DNA of 64,000 bases from Saussurea involucrata (taxonomy: Eukaryota; Streptophyta; Magnoliopsida; Asterales; Asteraceae), in NCBI GenBank assembly GCA_033807775.1, contig CM066314.1:95892929-95956928 (forward strand). Reading direction: 5' to 3'. Positions 8,909-20,421 of the stretch are shown here, piece after piece (positions within the stretch are counted from its first letter, which is position 1; each line of letters opens with the position of its first letter). The translations under genes and the position numbers were made by a program. Below the pieces are notes generated by a model, which made no database searches, was not told the DNA's origin, and saw nothing but the letters and a program-made list of their open reading frames with translations.

Positions 8909-11069
8909 GTGCCTATCTGTTACCTAGACTCTGGGTGCTCGAGGCATATGACTGTCGACAGAGGTTTACTATCCTCAAATAAAGACAGACTTGGAGGAGG
9001 ATCTGTAACCTTTGATGACAATAAAAAGGGGTACATCAGAGGCTACAGAGTCATCAAAAAGGAAGATGTAACCGTGTGCAAAGTTGCATATGTGGATGGC
9101 CTCAAGCACAACCTACTAAGTGTAAGCCAGCTCTACAACGCATGTTACAATGTGAAGTTCTAGAGAACTTATTGTTCTCTACTTGGAGAGGATACATACA
9201 TAGAGCTTATGCGAGCTGAAAGAAGAGGTGACTTGCACCTTATGAATTTCAAAGTCAAGAACCAAAGCGACAAGCTCTGTCTTGTCTCAAGCAAAAATGA
9301 AGAAGCATGGTTATGGCACAACAGGTTCTGTCATCTAAACTTCCACACCCTTGATAAACTTGTGAAGATGTGGTAAGCGGTCTGTCTACCGTTAAATATG
9401 ACAAAGATCATCTGAGCTCAGCCTATGAAATGGGAAAACTCAAAAGAGCTTCCCATAAAGGGAAATCTGATGTGTCATGCACTAGGCCTCTATATATGCT
9501 TCATTTCGACCTCTGCGGTCCCATTGCTACACAGAGCCTAGGTGGCAAAAAGTATATGCTTATGTTGATTGATGAATTATCAAGATATACCTGGGTAGAA
9601 CTTGTCCGAAAGAAATCTGATGTTCCAAACATCTTGATTAATCTGATGAAAAGAATCCATGTTCTCTATGAGTTCAGGGTGCAGAAACTGAGGAGCGATA
9701 ATGGGACAGAGTTCAAAAACTACACCATTCAAGCTTATCTCACAGAGGAAGGAATCTCGCAAAATTTCTCTGTTGCACGTACTCCACAACAGAATGGCGT
9801 GGTAGAGCGTAAAAATCGCACGCTTGTGGAGGCTGCAAGAACCATGCTCACGGCATCTGGATTACCCATCTCTTTCTGTGAAGAAACTGTCTCTACTGCA
9901 TGCTTCACTCAAAATCGTTCAATAGTAGTGAAGAGGCACATCAAGACACCATATCAGTTGATAAACCAGAGAAAGCCAAACATCAAATTCTTTCATGTGT
10001 TTGGGTGTAGGTGCTTTGTCCTTAACGACAGAGAACGCCTTAGGAACTTCGACAGTAAGGCAGATGAAGGGAGATTCATTGGATACTCTGCCACTTCCAA
10101 AGCCTCAAGAATCTATGTTCTGCGGACTCGAACAATTGTGGAAAGCATTAATGTTTCATTTGATGATTCATTCCAAAAGACATCTGAACAAATCAGTTCA
10201 GAACTCGGGCTAAACAATGAAACCTCTGGCGTTTCTACATCAAGAGAAGCAGAGTTAAATATGCTATTCGAAGTTGTGTTCAACGACAAAGTTGATCCCT
10301 CTGTTGAGATTCACAGAGCATCTGGAGAGTCATCCTCTGCGAACCAGACAAGTCAAGGTATATCTCTAACTGGTCCCTCAAATACTTCACCGTCTTCTAC
10401 TAATTGTGTAGGTATAAACGTTGAGGGAGAGCAAGTAGAGGATACTATAAACAAGGATTCAGTTTCAACATCTTCCTATCTATGTGACTACAGAGGAATC
10501 AACACCAAAAAAGAATGAGGATTCAGTTTCAACATCTTCAGAGGATTCAATTCCTACTCTTATTGAAATACCTCCTCAAGCTGAAACTCCAAGCAAAAGT
10601 ACCATCAACTACAGAAGTTGTACATGAACCATCATTCATATCTACAGAAGTTCAACTCGATGCTACAAATGACCATCTCCCAAGAATGACCAAGTGGACA
10701 AAAGATCATCCTCATAGCCAAATTATTGGAAGTCCTTATGACAACGTCAAGACTCGATCAACAATTGCTAGCTTTTGTTTCTTCAACAATTTTATCAGTA
10801 TGATCGAACCAAAAAACGTTTCTGAGGCTCTAGAAGATCTAAATTGGATGGAAGCAATGCAAGAGGAGCTTCTCCAATTTGAGAGAAACAAAGTATGGTC
10901 CCTAGTTCCTCTGCGAAGAGGGAAATCAGCCATAGGGACCAAATGGGTCTTCGGAAACAAGAAGGATGAGGATGGGGTGGTTATAAGGAACAAAGCAAGG
11001 TTGGTGGCCAAGGGATATTGTCAAGAAGAAGGAATTGACTATGAGGAGACCTTTGCCCCTGTCGCATGA
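8909..11069 (+). pseudogene. pol: R2 pol pseudogene: PR, IN and N-terminal RT only
   Basis: The protease active-site motif DSG lies in YLDSGCSRHM (Asp codon at 8927). A stop at 9161 and a frame change near 9370 follow. The integrase zinc part is damaged: the usual CSAC is SSAY. The catalytic core keeps FDLCGP, RSDNGTEF and QQNGVVERKN, giving the D,D-35-E pattern. A linker rich in Ser/Thr ends in a frame change near 10515. The RT begins (AMQEELLQFERNKVW) and ends at FAPVA, where a TGA (11067-11069) stands in place of the usual Arg codon. The sequence then leaves pol altogether, so the RT catalytic core and RNase H are deleted. Confidence 0.85.
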
Positions 11070-12008
11070 CTCGAAGGAGAGCCAAGCAAAGGAAATCACA
11101 GAGCCTTCTTCATCAACCAAAACCTAATCACTCATCCCTTTAACCTAACAATCCAACCAATATACCCAAGAAAACCAAGAGCAAACCTAAGAAAGAACCA
11201 CAGAGGAGTCATCAACCTCTGAAGAAGAAGATGATGATCTCCTCTCCCCAACACCAAAACCCACACAACCAACTAAAGACTTACCCTCACCCACACCGAA
11301 AGAAGATCAACCCCTAACCTCGCCCAAAACAATACCGAGAACCAAATATTTAGCCTCAAAACCCCCAAAACCAAGAACTTATCTGAAGACAAATCCCACA
11401 GAAGATCAACCCCAAAAACCACAACCACAACAACATCATAACCAACCTCAACAAACCCAAGCCCCAAGCCCACAGAGCTCAACGATCAAACCTGCAGAAG
11501 AAACCAATCCTAAACCTATAGAAGACCCCAAGGCCAAACCGACAGAGAAAGATAAAGGCAAAGGGATAGCCACAGAAGCACCCAAACCCAAACCAAAACC
11601 CCAACCTAACCCTAAAAACTGATGAAGAGTGACTTTGATGCATTTGTTACCCCAAAACCTGAGGAAGAAGACTGGGCCTATGGAGCACCTTTGTCAGTCT
11701 ACCCACCCCTTGACCCCTCTGCCAAGCCATCTGAAGACAGGGTTGCCCAAGTTTTAAAGGACATGGATGCTTTTAGAAATCCAATTCCACCCTCGCTGCC
11801 AAAGAAGGACATGGAAGAGGTTGTCTTTAAGTATCTCTATAGCCAAGGGATCAATGACCCACTTCCAGAGCCAACCCTCAAACCAAGCATCATAGCATAA
11901 TTGGCCAACAAGTTCTATAGAGAGAAAGCACAGATGGTCGAACATGTCTACTCCAACTTCAAAATCAAGGATATGTTGATCACAGACTTTTTGCAAGCAA
12001 TACGAAAT
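11070..12008 (+). pseudogene. R2 env-like ORF fragment
   Basis: After the pol break comes a Pro/Lys/Thr-rich reading frame (about 11195-11622, repeats of PKP and EDP), then a shifted frame from ATG 11622 to 11900 with an acidic, proline-rich product (FDAFVTPKPEEEDWAYG at its start). The style matches the disordered middle of the third ORF found after pol in R4, R5 and R7. It has lost its N-terminal domain together with the 3' half of pol. Function unknown in the family; called env-like by position. Confidence 0.5.
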
Positions 12009-12782
12009 TGTTAGTCACTCTACTATTCGCAAGGCAAGGCTTACGAAAACTGGACTTCATTGTTTTATGAAATTCTTGCGAAAAGTAGTTTTCGTAATCC
12101 ATGATCTTCAGCTCCTCTCTTGTAATACTTTCCACCAAGCAAATGTTCCTTGGCTGCATGTGAGAATCCAGACTGGTAAACTGAGATAACATAAACTTAG
12201 CTTCCAAACATTGGTTTTGACTTCGATCGGATTCATATGATTTCTACTTATCAACATTTGTCATCCATTAAAACAAGAGAGATCCTCCAGTTTTCGTTCA
12301 CAGCTATAAAACCCACGTGATCATGAACTTCACGCAAGTCACATAACATGAATTTGACGCAAGCTGCATGCTTTTTCTACATATCATAACCTATTTCGAT
12401 CAAGCCATTGATGTTACTTTTCCCAAGCTGAAGTAACTTGAAAAGGTTTTCGCAAGTCAAAGCAACCCTAATTTCATGCGACCAGCTGACTACATACTGG
12501 AGTTTTCGCAAGCCAAAGGAAATTTTATTTTCACTACTCCTAGTTTTCGAAAGCTAGTGATCCTAGTTTTCGCGAGCTACATGCAGTGACTTTTCGCAAG
12601 ATGCTTCAACTCATCTTTTTTCTTCTTTTGGTGATTAACAAAGGTCACGATAAGTTTTTCGGGTTTGCTCACGATAAGTTTTTCGGGTTTGCTCACGATA
12701 AGCAGATCACAGAATATTACAACAAATTTTCGAGATTTTTCGGTTTTTTCGGAATCATTCAGAAGATTCATACGAGAGTTTG
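12009..12782 (+). other. R3 leader/LTR-like part with TTCGCAAG motifs
   Basis: A non-coding stretch dense in TTCGCAAG and its complement CTTGCGAA (for example near 12027, 12085, 12449, 12507, 12592) and in a 25-bp direct duplication around 12655-12700 (CACGATAAGTTTTTCGGG twice). It ends in the R4 target GTTTG. I could not find LTR ends or a PBS. Confidence 0.4.
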
Positions 12783-13736
12783 TGTTGATCCAAAACCTCA
12801 GTGATTTGATAATGACCCTCTCTTAAACACTTAGTGAAAATGGTAAGTAAACAATATGTATTAGAGTTTCACTATCGCTGATAAGTACTGTGTCTCTACA
12901 GTACCGCTGATAGGAAACTCACACTCTTTAGATTAAGACATTCAGCGAACACTGTTCATCCAGTAGCTCTGAGCGTGTTCAGTCTCTATGATAATCGCTG
13001 ATAAGTTATAGTTGTTTACTTATGATCCCTGAAGACAAGTCTCGTGTCAACATAGGTTCTACGATGAAGTCGAAGATCAAGCCCAAGAACCAGCGACAAG
13101 TCTACTAATGAACTGATGCGGATATCCGCGAAGCAAGACCTGTCCATTTAATGTGAAGTATCAAGTAGAAGACTTTAGCAATCGCTGAGCTTTATCACTC
13201 GCTGATAAAGTACTGTTCAACGAACGCTGATCATGAAGTCTCCCTCTACAAGTTACTTTCGTCTTACCCCCTTGCACGTCTCCATACGAAATGTCAGAAC
13301 GGACCTCCCTTCTATCTAGAATCGTATAATAAACTCTGATTCTACACTGTGCACCATGCGGCTACTAAGGTTGTCTACAAAGGTCAAAACATGCAACCAC
13401 TCAGCTGCTGCCATGTGTAAAGTAACACTGCCATGCATTAAATGCATGCAGTATATAAGAAGAACCCTACTTCAGAATTGAAGTGCTCGACCATCTTCTT
13501 CTTTCTCTCTTAGTGTTAGAATATTATTCGTAATATTCTTATCTCCTTTCTATCTTATTTCTAGTGCAAGAAACTTAGTGTTCTTAACTTGTTTAGATTA
13601 GGTTAATCCTTAATCTTGTTCCGCAATAAGTTGTAAATTGTTTTAAGATTTATCAATAAACAATTTAGAAAGTAAAAATCGTGTGTTTGTATTCAACCCC
13701 CCCTTCTACAAACTTGTAAAACCCTCGGGACCAACA
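12783..13736 (+). repeat. R4 5' LTR (954 bp)
   Basis: Starts TGTTGATCC and ends GGGACCAACA, a near-inverted pair. TATA box TATATAAG near 13453, preceded by a palindromic CATGCATTAAATGCATG block, i.e. paired RY-type CATGCA motifs. A C run of 7 lies ~40 bp from the end. TCGCTGA and its complement recur about seven times. Compared with the 3' LTR it carries ~50 extra bases around 13530-13580, which look like a deletion in the other copy. Confidence 0.93.
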
Positions 13737-13738
13737 AG

Positions 13739-13750
13739 TGGTATCAGAGC
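13739..13750 (+). other. R4 primer-binding site (iMet tRNA)
   Basis: TGGTATCAGAGC, two bases after the LTR end. It confirms plus orientation and copia-type priming. Confidence 0.95.
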
Positions 13751-13817
13751 AGATTTGTTTAATCTCATAAACAAGATCTTATCTATACTAATATCTTCTT
13801 CATTGCTATTTCTTAAA

Positions 13818-16160
13818 ATGGCTACCAACACAAACACTAACTATATTGACAACGGTTCTCTTGAAAAACCCCCTAGATTCTCCAGAGATAACTTTAATCT
13901 GTGGAAAAATAGGATGATTCTCTTCTTATAAGGTGTAGACCCTACTATGCCTTACAATCTTGAAAACGGCCCATATATTCCTGTTAGAATTGATCTTGAT
14001 GTTCCAGCCGCTGAGAATAGAGCTTCTATTCCAGAAAGGTTGGTTCCCAAGGAAATTCATATGTGGACTGATGAAGATAAGAAGAAAGTGGCTATCGATA
14101 CTAAAGCCAGATCCATTCTTTCCATGGCTCTTTCTGACGAAGTCTACCATTCCTCCAAAGCCATATGGGACACAATCTGTGTTCAGTATGAAGGTAAATC
14201 TGAAGTCCAGGACTCACGTAAGATCAACCTGGTAAGACAGTACGAAAGCTTCATTTGTGGTAAGAATGAATCTCTATCTGAAGTACACCAACGTTTTAAC
14301 TGCTTAGTAATAGATCTAAAAACTTTTGGTAAGGAATATTCTAACTTTGAAGTACTGACAAAGTTCTTAGAATGTTTACCTGAAAGCTGGGACAGTTATT
14401 CAATATGTCTCAAGCTATCAAAGGATCTAAAATCCATGACTCTTTCTACCTTATATGGCACGATGCTTAATCATGAGCAACCGAGTCATCTTAAGAAGAA
14501 TCTTGTAAAAGATTCCACAAGCACCCCTGTTACTTTAATCTCAGAGTCACCTACCACTCTTCGATCTACTATCACTATCACTGAGTTGGAGACTAACTCT
14601 GAATTCTCATCAGATCCTGACTCTTCAGATCTTGATGAATCTATGGCTCTCCATTCTAATAAATTCAGGAGATTCGCCAATAAGAAAAATTTTAGAAAGA
14701 ACAAACCTCTTGCTATTACTGATAAGCCAAGATCATCAACTCCTATTGATAAGGCTACTGCTACTTGCTATAATTGTGAAAATATAGGACATTTGGCTAG
14801 CGAGTGCAGGTCAAAGAAAGTCTCTAGATCCTCAGTTTTTCCCAAGAAAAACTTTACTCCCAGGACTAGAGATGAAAAATACAAAAAGCTGAAAGAAAGG
14901 TATTCAAAGATGAAAACCTTTAAGAAGAAAGGCAAAGGCCTGATGGCTGGCTATGATTGGGCTGCCTCTGACGAAGAAGAATCATCTGACCCTGAAGATG
15001 ATCATGAAGCCAATCGATATCTCATGGCCAAACTTGAAGATGAGGAAGAAAAGTCCGACATTCCCTCTACTTCAACCTCTGCTACTAAGGTATCACCTTC
15101 CTTCTTTACCAATATTTTAAATATTGATGAAGCTGATAGTCTTCGAAAAATCGATCTGCTGACCAGAAGTTTATATGAAGCCATGAATGGCAAAACTGTT
15201 ATTGAAAATCAAAACCTTGATCTCGCTGAACAGCTTTCTAAAATTGAAGAAGATTTTAAAGATCAAGTTCATATAAATCAGCTAGTCAAAATCGAGCGCG
15301 AAGAAGCTATCGCTGCATTAAAAGCTAAAAAAGCTACTGTTGATGGATGGTATAAATCCTCAACAACGATCACTGAGATAATGAAGTCTCAGATTCCCCT
15401 GAGTGATAAACGTGGTCTTGGTTACAAAGATGAAACTCTAGAACCAACCACTGACCGTTCCATGCTTAAGTTTGGAATGTTCGTATCCTCTATCCCTGAC
15501 ACTTTCTCTTCTTAGTGTTCCTCTTCAAAACCTCCCATCCCTGAGGAAATCTCTACCTTAACTTCTAAAGGTAAAGAGAAAATTGTTTATCCAAAACCTA
15601 CCTTAGTCTCTAAAGACAAAGGTAAAGGAATTGCTTTTAACCAAAAACCTCAGAAGGGTACCTTTGTACCTAAGCCGAATGCTTCTAAAGTTTCAGTGAC
15701 TTATCCCTCTACTTCTAAGAACAAGATCCCTGGATTTATTCAGCAATCTACTCCTAGACTTAAAATGGATATAATTGGTAAGAAATCTGAAGAACTGATA
15801 GTTCCTCTCATTTCCAATGCCAAAGGTATACTTTGTGCTAGCCCTGCTCATTTAAAACTAACGGCTAATCATGCAAATGGTCCTAAGACTACTTTTAGTT
15901 ATAGGAAATGTTATCACTGTGGACTTACAAATCATATTGCTAGTAAGTGCCCTACAGCCACCAAAGGTGAAAAGATAGCTAAGGTGAAGATCAATGCCCC
16001 CAAGGCAAAGAAGACCACTGAGGTTAAGAAATTAACCAAAGTGAAGACTGAAAACAAAGCTGAGTCTTCAAATGCTGCGAAGACTGTTGAACCTTCCATT
16101 CCATCTACCTCCACTGACAAGTGTGTACACATGATGAAATGGGTGCCCAAGTCAAACTAA
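13818..16160 (+). pseudogene. gag: R4 gag (two nonsense codons)
   Basis: One reading frame of 781 codons from ATG 13818 to TAA 16158, broken by TAA at 13929 (GAA in R5) and TAG at 15513 (CAG in R5). The N-terminal ~230 residues are the UBN2-type copia Gag domain. A first CCHC knuckle, CYNCENIGHLASEC, is at 14766-14807. A Lys/Glu-rich coiled-coil part follows (~15100-15400). A second knuckle, CYHCGLTNHIASKC, is at 15909-15950, and the protein ends WVPKSN. Two knuckles separated by ~380 residues is an unusual arrangement but is shared with R5. Pol starts in another frame just after, beyond an acceptor-like TTTGCAG (16171-16177). Confidence 0.88.
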
Positions 16161-16170
16161 TGTTCCTTTA

Positions 16171-16177
16171 TTTGCAG
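16171..16177 (+). promoter_or_regulatory. Acceptor-like TTTGCAG between gag and pol of R4
   Basis: Eleven bases after the gag stop. Gag and pol are in different frames (pol is -1 relative to gag). The conserved pyrimidine-rich AG found at this place in five or six elements here suggests that pol could be reached by splicing instead of, or as well as, frameshifting. This is inference from conservation only. Confidence 0.4.
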
Positions 16178-19100
16178 GTTAAGAAGGGTATCTGGTATCT
16201 CGATAGCGGATGCTCTAGACACATGACTGGTAAGAAGAACCTGCTCACTGAGTATAAGGAAGAGAAGGGTCCGTCTGTGACTTTCGGTGGAAACAGAAAA
16301 GCACATACCCGAGGGTTTGGTGTACAATCTAATGGTACAACAACCTTCAGAAGAGTCGCATAGGTTGAAGGGCTGAAGCATAATCTTCTAAGCATCAGTC
16401 AGCTTTGCGACATGGATAACAAAGTAATCTTTACTAAGGAATCCTGCTTTGTCGCTGACAAAAAGGAGAAGATAGCTCTCAGCGGTTATCGTTTGGAAAA
16501 TTTTTATGTAATAAACATGGACTCAACAACCACTAAGAACTCTTGTTTCTTCTCAAAAGCCTCATCTGATGTCAACTGGCTATGGCATAAGTGGCTCTCT
16601 CATCTAAACTTCAAGACACTGAATACTCTTTCTTCTAAAGAGTTAGTTACTGGTCTACCTCAACACTCATACGCCAAAGAGTCCTTATGTTCAGCGTGTG
16701 AGAAAGGCAAGCAGACCAAAGCAAGCTTCAAGTCAAAGCAAGTATCTTCAGTGTCATCTCCTCTATAACTTCTCCATATGGATTTGTTTGGCCCTGTTAA
16801 CAAACAATCCATCGTTGGAAAGAAATATACGTTGGTCATAGTTGATGAATTCTCTAGCTATACATGGGTAATGTTTCTCCGTTCTAAGAGTGACACCCCT
16901 GAAGAATTCATCACCTTTGTCAGGAAAATGGAAGTCCTGAACAATATGACCGTTCGCTCAATAAGGAGTGATCATGGGACTGAATTCAAAAACAGTTCTC
17001 TTGATTCCTTCTTTAAGAGTAAGGGTATTTCTCACAACTTCTCTTCAGTGAGAACACCGCAACAAAATGGAGTCGCTTAAAGAAGAAATAGAACTATCAT
17101 TGAAGCTGCACGTTCAATGCTCAACGATTCTCACCTGCCTATTCTGTTTTGGGCAGAAGCTGTCAACACTGCTTGTTTTACGCAAAACAGGTCGCTGATA
17201 GTCAAAAGATTCAAAAAGACAGCCTATGAACTTTTTCATGGGAGAAAGCCTTCAATTAGCTTTCTTCACATCTTTGGATGTCATTGTTTCATACTGAACA
17301 ACAGAGATGCCCTTGGAAAGTTTGATCCTAAGGCTGGTGATGGAATCTTTCTTGGATATTATTCAATCTCCAAAGCCTTCAGGGTCTTCAATCGTAGAAG
17401 ACAGACTGTATAAGAAATGATTCACGTCACCTTTGACGAATCCCGTTTAGCGAATTCTAGACCTTCTGCTGATAGTGAAGAACTGAATCAATGGATGTTT
17501 TCTCATCTTGGTGATTCAGAAGACATTCCCACTCCTCATACTGATCCCGTTGAAGATGGTTGTCCTACTATCATCCCAAACATGCAGAATAGTGAAGCTG
17601 AAACATCATGGGTCTTAGCTGTTCCTCTAAACACTATGCCTGCTTCTGAACCAAATGTCTCAGATATTCCATCTACTTCTCAGCAACCGGTGAATGCATT
17701 GACATCTGCACCTACTCCTCTCTTGGCTGATATTCCAGAAGTTGCTGAAGCCTCATCTTCAGCCCCTCCAGTTCAGGTTGAGTCAGCGACTCATGCTCCG
17801 GCTCAACGATGGACTATTAATCACCCTATTGATCAAATTCTTGGTGATCCAAACGCTGGTGTTCAGACTCGACGAAGTGCAGGTAACATTTGTTTATTCG
17901 TTAACTTTATTTCTCTTATTGAACCAAAGAAAATAGATGATGCCCTCAGAGATCCAAACTGGGTCAGCGCTATGCAAGAAGAGCTGACAGAATTTGAAAG
18001 GAACAAAGTTTGGAATCTAGTTCCAAGACCATCTGACAAGTCAGTGATAGGCACTAAATGGGTCTATCGAAACAAGTTGGATGAACATGGAACTGTAACC
18101 CGCAACAAGGCTCGACTTATTGCTCAGGGATACAGACAAGAGGAAGGTATAGATTACGACGAAACCTTTGCTCCAGTGGCAAGACTATAAGCCATTCATC
18201 TATTCTTAGCTTACGCTGTACACAAAGACTTCAAGGTGTATCAAATGGATGTTAAGTCAGCGTTCCTAAATGGAAAACTGAATGAAGAAGTCTACGTGGA
18301 ACAACCTCCAGGATTCTCAGATCCTAACCATCCAGGTTATGTTTATAAACTGGATAAGGCACTCTATGGCTTAAAACAAGCTCCTCGTGCATGGTATGAC
18401 ACTCTCTCTACTTATCTCCATGTTGAACAATTTGAGCGTGGTAAAATCGATAAAACTCTATTTTTCAGGAAAGTAAAAGGTTATATCATTCTTGTACAAA
18501 TATATGTCGATCATATTATATTTGGTTCTACTAACCCTGACCTTTGTACTCGTTTCTCTTAAAGGATGAAAGAAGAGTATAAAATGAGTATGATGGGTGA
18601 GCTAACATATTTCCTTGGTCTTCAGATAAAACAAAATGAAAAGGGAACTTTCATTAATCAGGGAAAGTATGTTAATGATATGCTGAAGAAATTTGATTTA
18701 ACTCAGAGTTCAGCTATGAAAACCCCTATGGCACCACCGCTGACACTAAACAAGGATCCCTCTGGAATACCTGTTAATGTCACGATGTACCGTGGGATGA
18801 TCGACTCTCTTCTGTATCTTACAGCTAGCCGACCTGATATTATGTACGCAGCCTGTTTGTGTGCACGATATCAAGCTGAACCTAAGGAATCTCATATGAT
18901 CGCTGTAAAGCGAATCTTTCTTTATCTTAAGGGTACTCCTAACCTAGGTCTTTGGTATCCCAAAGACTCAGGGTTTGATCTAATCGCCTATTCAAATAGT
19001 GATTTGGCAGGTTGCAAATTGGATAGGAAAAGCACCACAGGAGGCTGTCAGCTCCTGGGTGGAAAGATGGTGAGTTGGACAAGTAAAAAGCAAAACTCAG

Positions 19101-19450
19101 TGTCCACCTCCACCGCTGAAGCTGAGTACGTAGTTGCTGGAAGCTGTTGTTCTCAGGTCTTGTGGATGAGAAATCAACTCCTGTACTATGACCTTCAGCT
19201 CTCGAAAATTCCAATCTATTGCGACAGCACAAGTGCCATCGCTATAGCCAACAATCCAGTGCTACACTCAAAGACCAAAGACATCGAAATCAGGTATCAT
19301 TTTATCAGAGATCATGTGATGAATGGTGATATAGAACTTAACTTTATCCCAACTGATTTTCAGTTAGCTGATTTTTTCACCAAACCTCTTGATGAGACAA
19401 GATTTAACTTTCTCATCAGTGAGCTTGGAATGCTGAACTTTGAAGAATAA
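16178..19450 (+). pseudogene. pol: R4 pol: PR-IN-RT-RH in one frame with six stops
   Basis: A single frame with stops at 16361, 16766, 17078, 17411, 18188 and 18560 and no frameshift. Protease motif DSGCSRHM at 16202. Pre-integrase H/C residues lie in LWHKWLSHLNF and CSACEKGK. Integrase catalytic Asp codons are at 16781 and 16970; the codon for the third acidic residue, expected at 17078 (D-35-E spacing), is TAA. RT covers ~17950-18560; its active site reads YVDH (18503-18514) where R5 has YVDD. RNase H keeps SNSDLAGC, TAEAEYV and CDSTSAIA. Ends FEE at 19450. Domain order PR-IN-RT-RH defines Ty1/copia. Both IN and RT have lost an active-site acid, so the copy is dead. Confidence 0.93.
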
Positions 19451-20421
19451 AATCTTCAGCGGTTCGCATTTGATCAGCGACAGGATAAAACCAACTTGTA
19501 TAACCCATTGTATTATCTTCTCTCTAAAAAAACTTGATTCGCTGACGTTAAGGTATGATCTTTCTTTACTCGCTGACGTTCGTAACTGAATGCAAGATTT
19601 CAAAACAAAATGTATCGCTGAATATCTCTTCCATATCAGCAATACTTTGAAATTTCTAAAACCTAACACTGATATTTCTATTCAGTGCTTCATGTTTTCA
19701 AAATGTCCCTGAGTATTTCAAAAACCTTAGAGACATCCTAAAATGTGAAAAGACGTTTGTGACGTAATCAAACGGATAAACCCTGCCACGTTCTTTTTCT
19801 GACACACGTTTGCACGTTTCGTTTTCTCATCCAATCAAACGCAAACACGTGTCCGTGTCATGATGAAAAACTTTTCCCGCTCAAGTTTTTATCTCTCTAT
19901 TCCCACTATATAAACCAATTCGAGTTTATATTTTTCCTTTACGCGAACAACTTCTTCTTCAAGAAAAGAATTATTGTTGCATCTCGAACTCAAGTTTTCA
20001 AGAACTGTTCATCTTCTTCAAACTTCGAAAGGTTAATATTCTTATTATTTACCTTTTATTAACTTGTTTTTGATCTTATTCTTGTTATTAACAGATCAAA
20101 CAAAAGAAACCTTTTTAAAATAAAATCATTTTCTATTCGTGATTTTATAAACACAACCTTCATGGTTGTTTTTCAAGTTTGAAACAAAACTCTTAAACTT
20201 GTTCTTCATATGTTTTTCCAGAATCTCTTCTAGAAACTGGAAAACACATACTCTCCATGTTTTGTATCTCTTTTTCAAAACAAAGAAAAACCCTAATCTT
20301 CATTAAGACATCTTTGGTCTGAATGAAATGGACAAAACTCAACAACATCTTATTGGAAAATCTTTCCACATTAAGACATTGTTCTTTATCTCTTCTTCAT
20401 GTTTATATGTGATTAACAAAA
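19451..20421 (+). promoter_or_regulatory. R4 pol-env spacer with promoter-like block
   Basis: Five TCGCTGA/TCAGCG motifs lie within the first ~190 bp. Next comes a block that matches R5 almost base for base: TGACGTAA near 19760, repeated CACGTTT, CCAAT (19831), G-box CACGTG (19846-19851) and TATATAAA (19907-19914). A leader of ~500 bp runs to the env-like ATG at 20422. It contains a possible small leader intron with GT at 20032 and AG ending 20094, which is weak because it is only 63 bp. The layout is that of a plant promoter and could drive the third ORF separately from the LTR. Confidence 0.55.

Larger units (their letters stand above)
4727..12008 (+). mobile_element. R2: decayed Ty1/copia element with env-like fragment
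   Basis: Order: partial 5' LTR (4727-5429), iMet PBS (5432-5443), gag remnants, pol remnants (PR, IN, start of RT), then a jump to an env-like proline-rich segment. R1 cuts the LTR on the left. Sequence belonging to R3 begins about 12009 on the right; no 3' LTR is seen. Several stops and frameshifts make every ORF defective. It resembles R7 in LTR style and in its dense CAGAG/CTCTG motifs, so the two are probably one family or close relatives. Confidence 0.75.

Noticed and set aside
11273..11482. Minus-strand Val/Leu-rich ORF
   Set aside because: Antisense of the Pro/Thr/Lys-rich env-like frame; no independent support.
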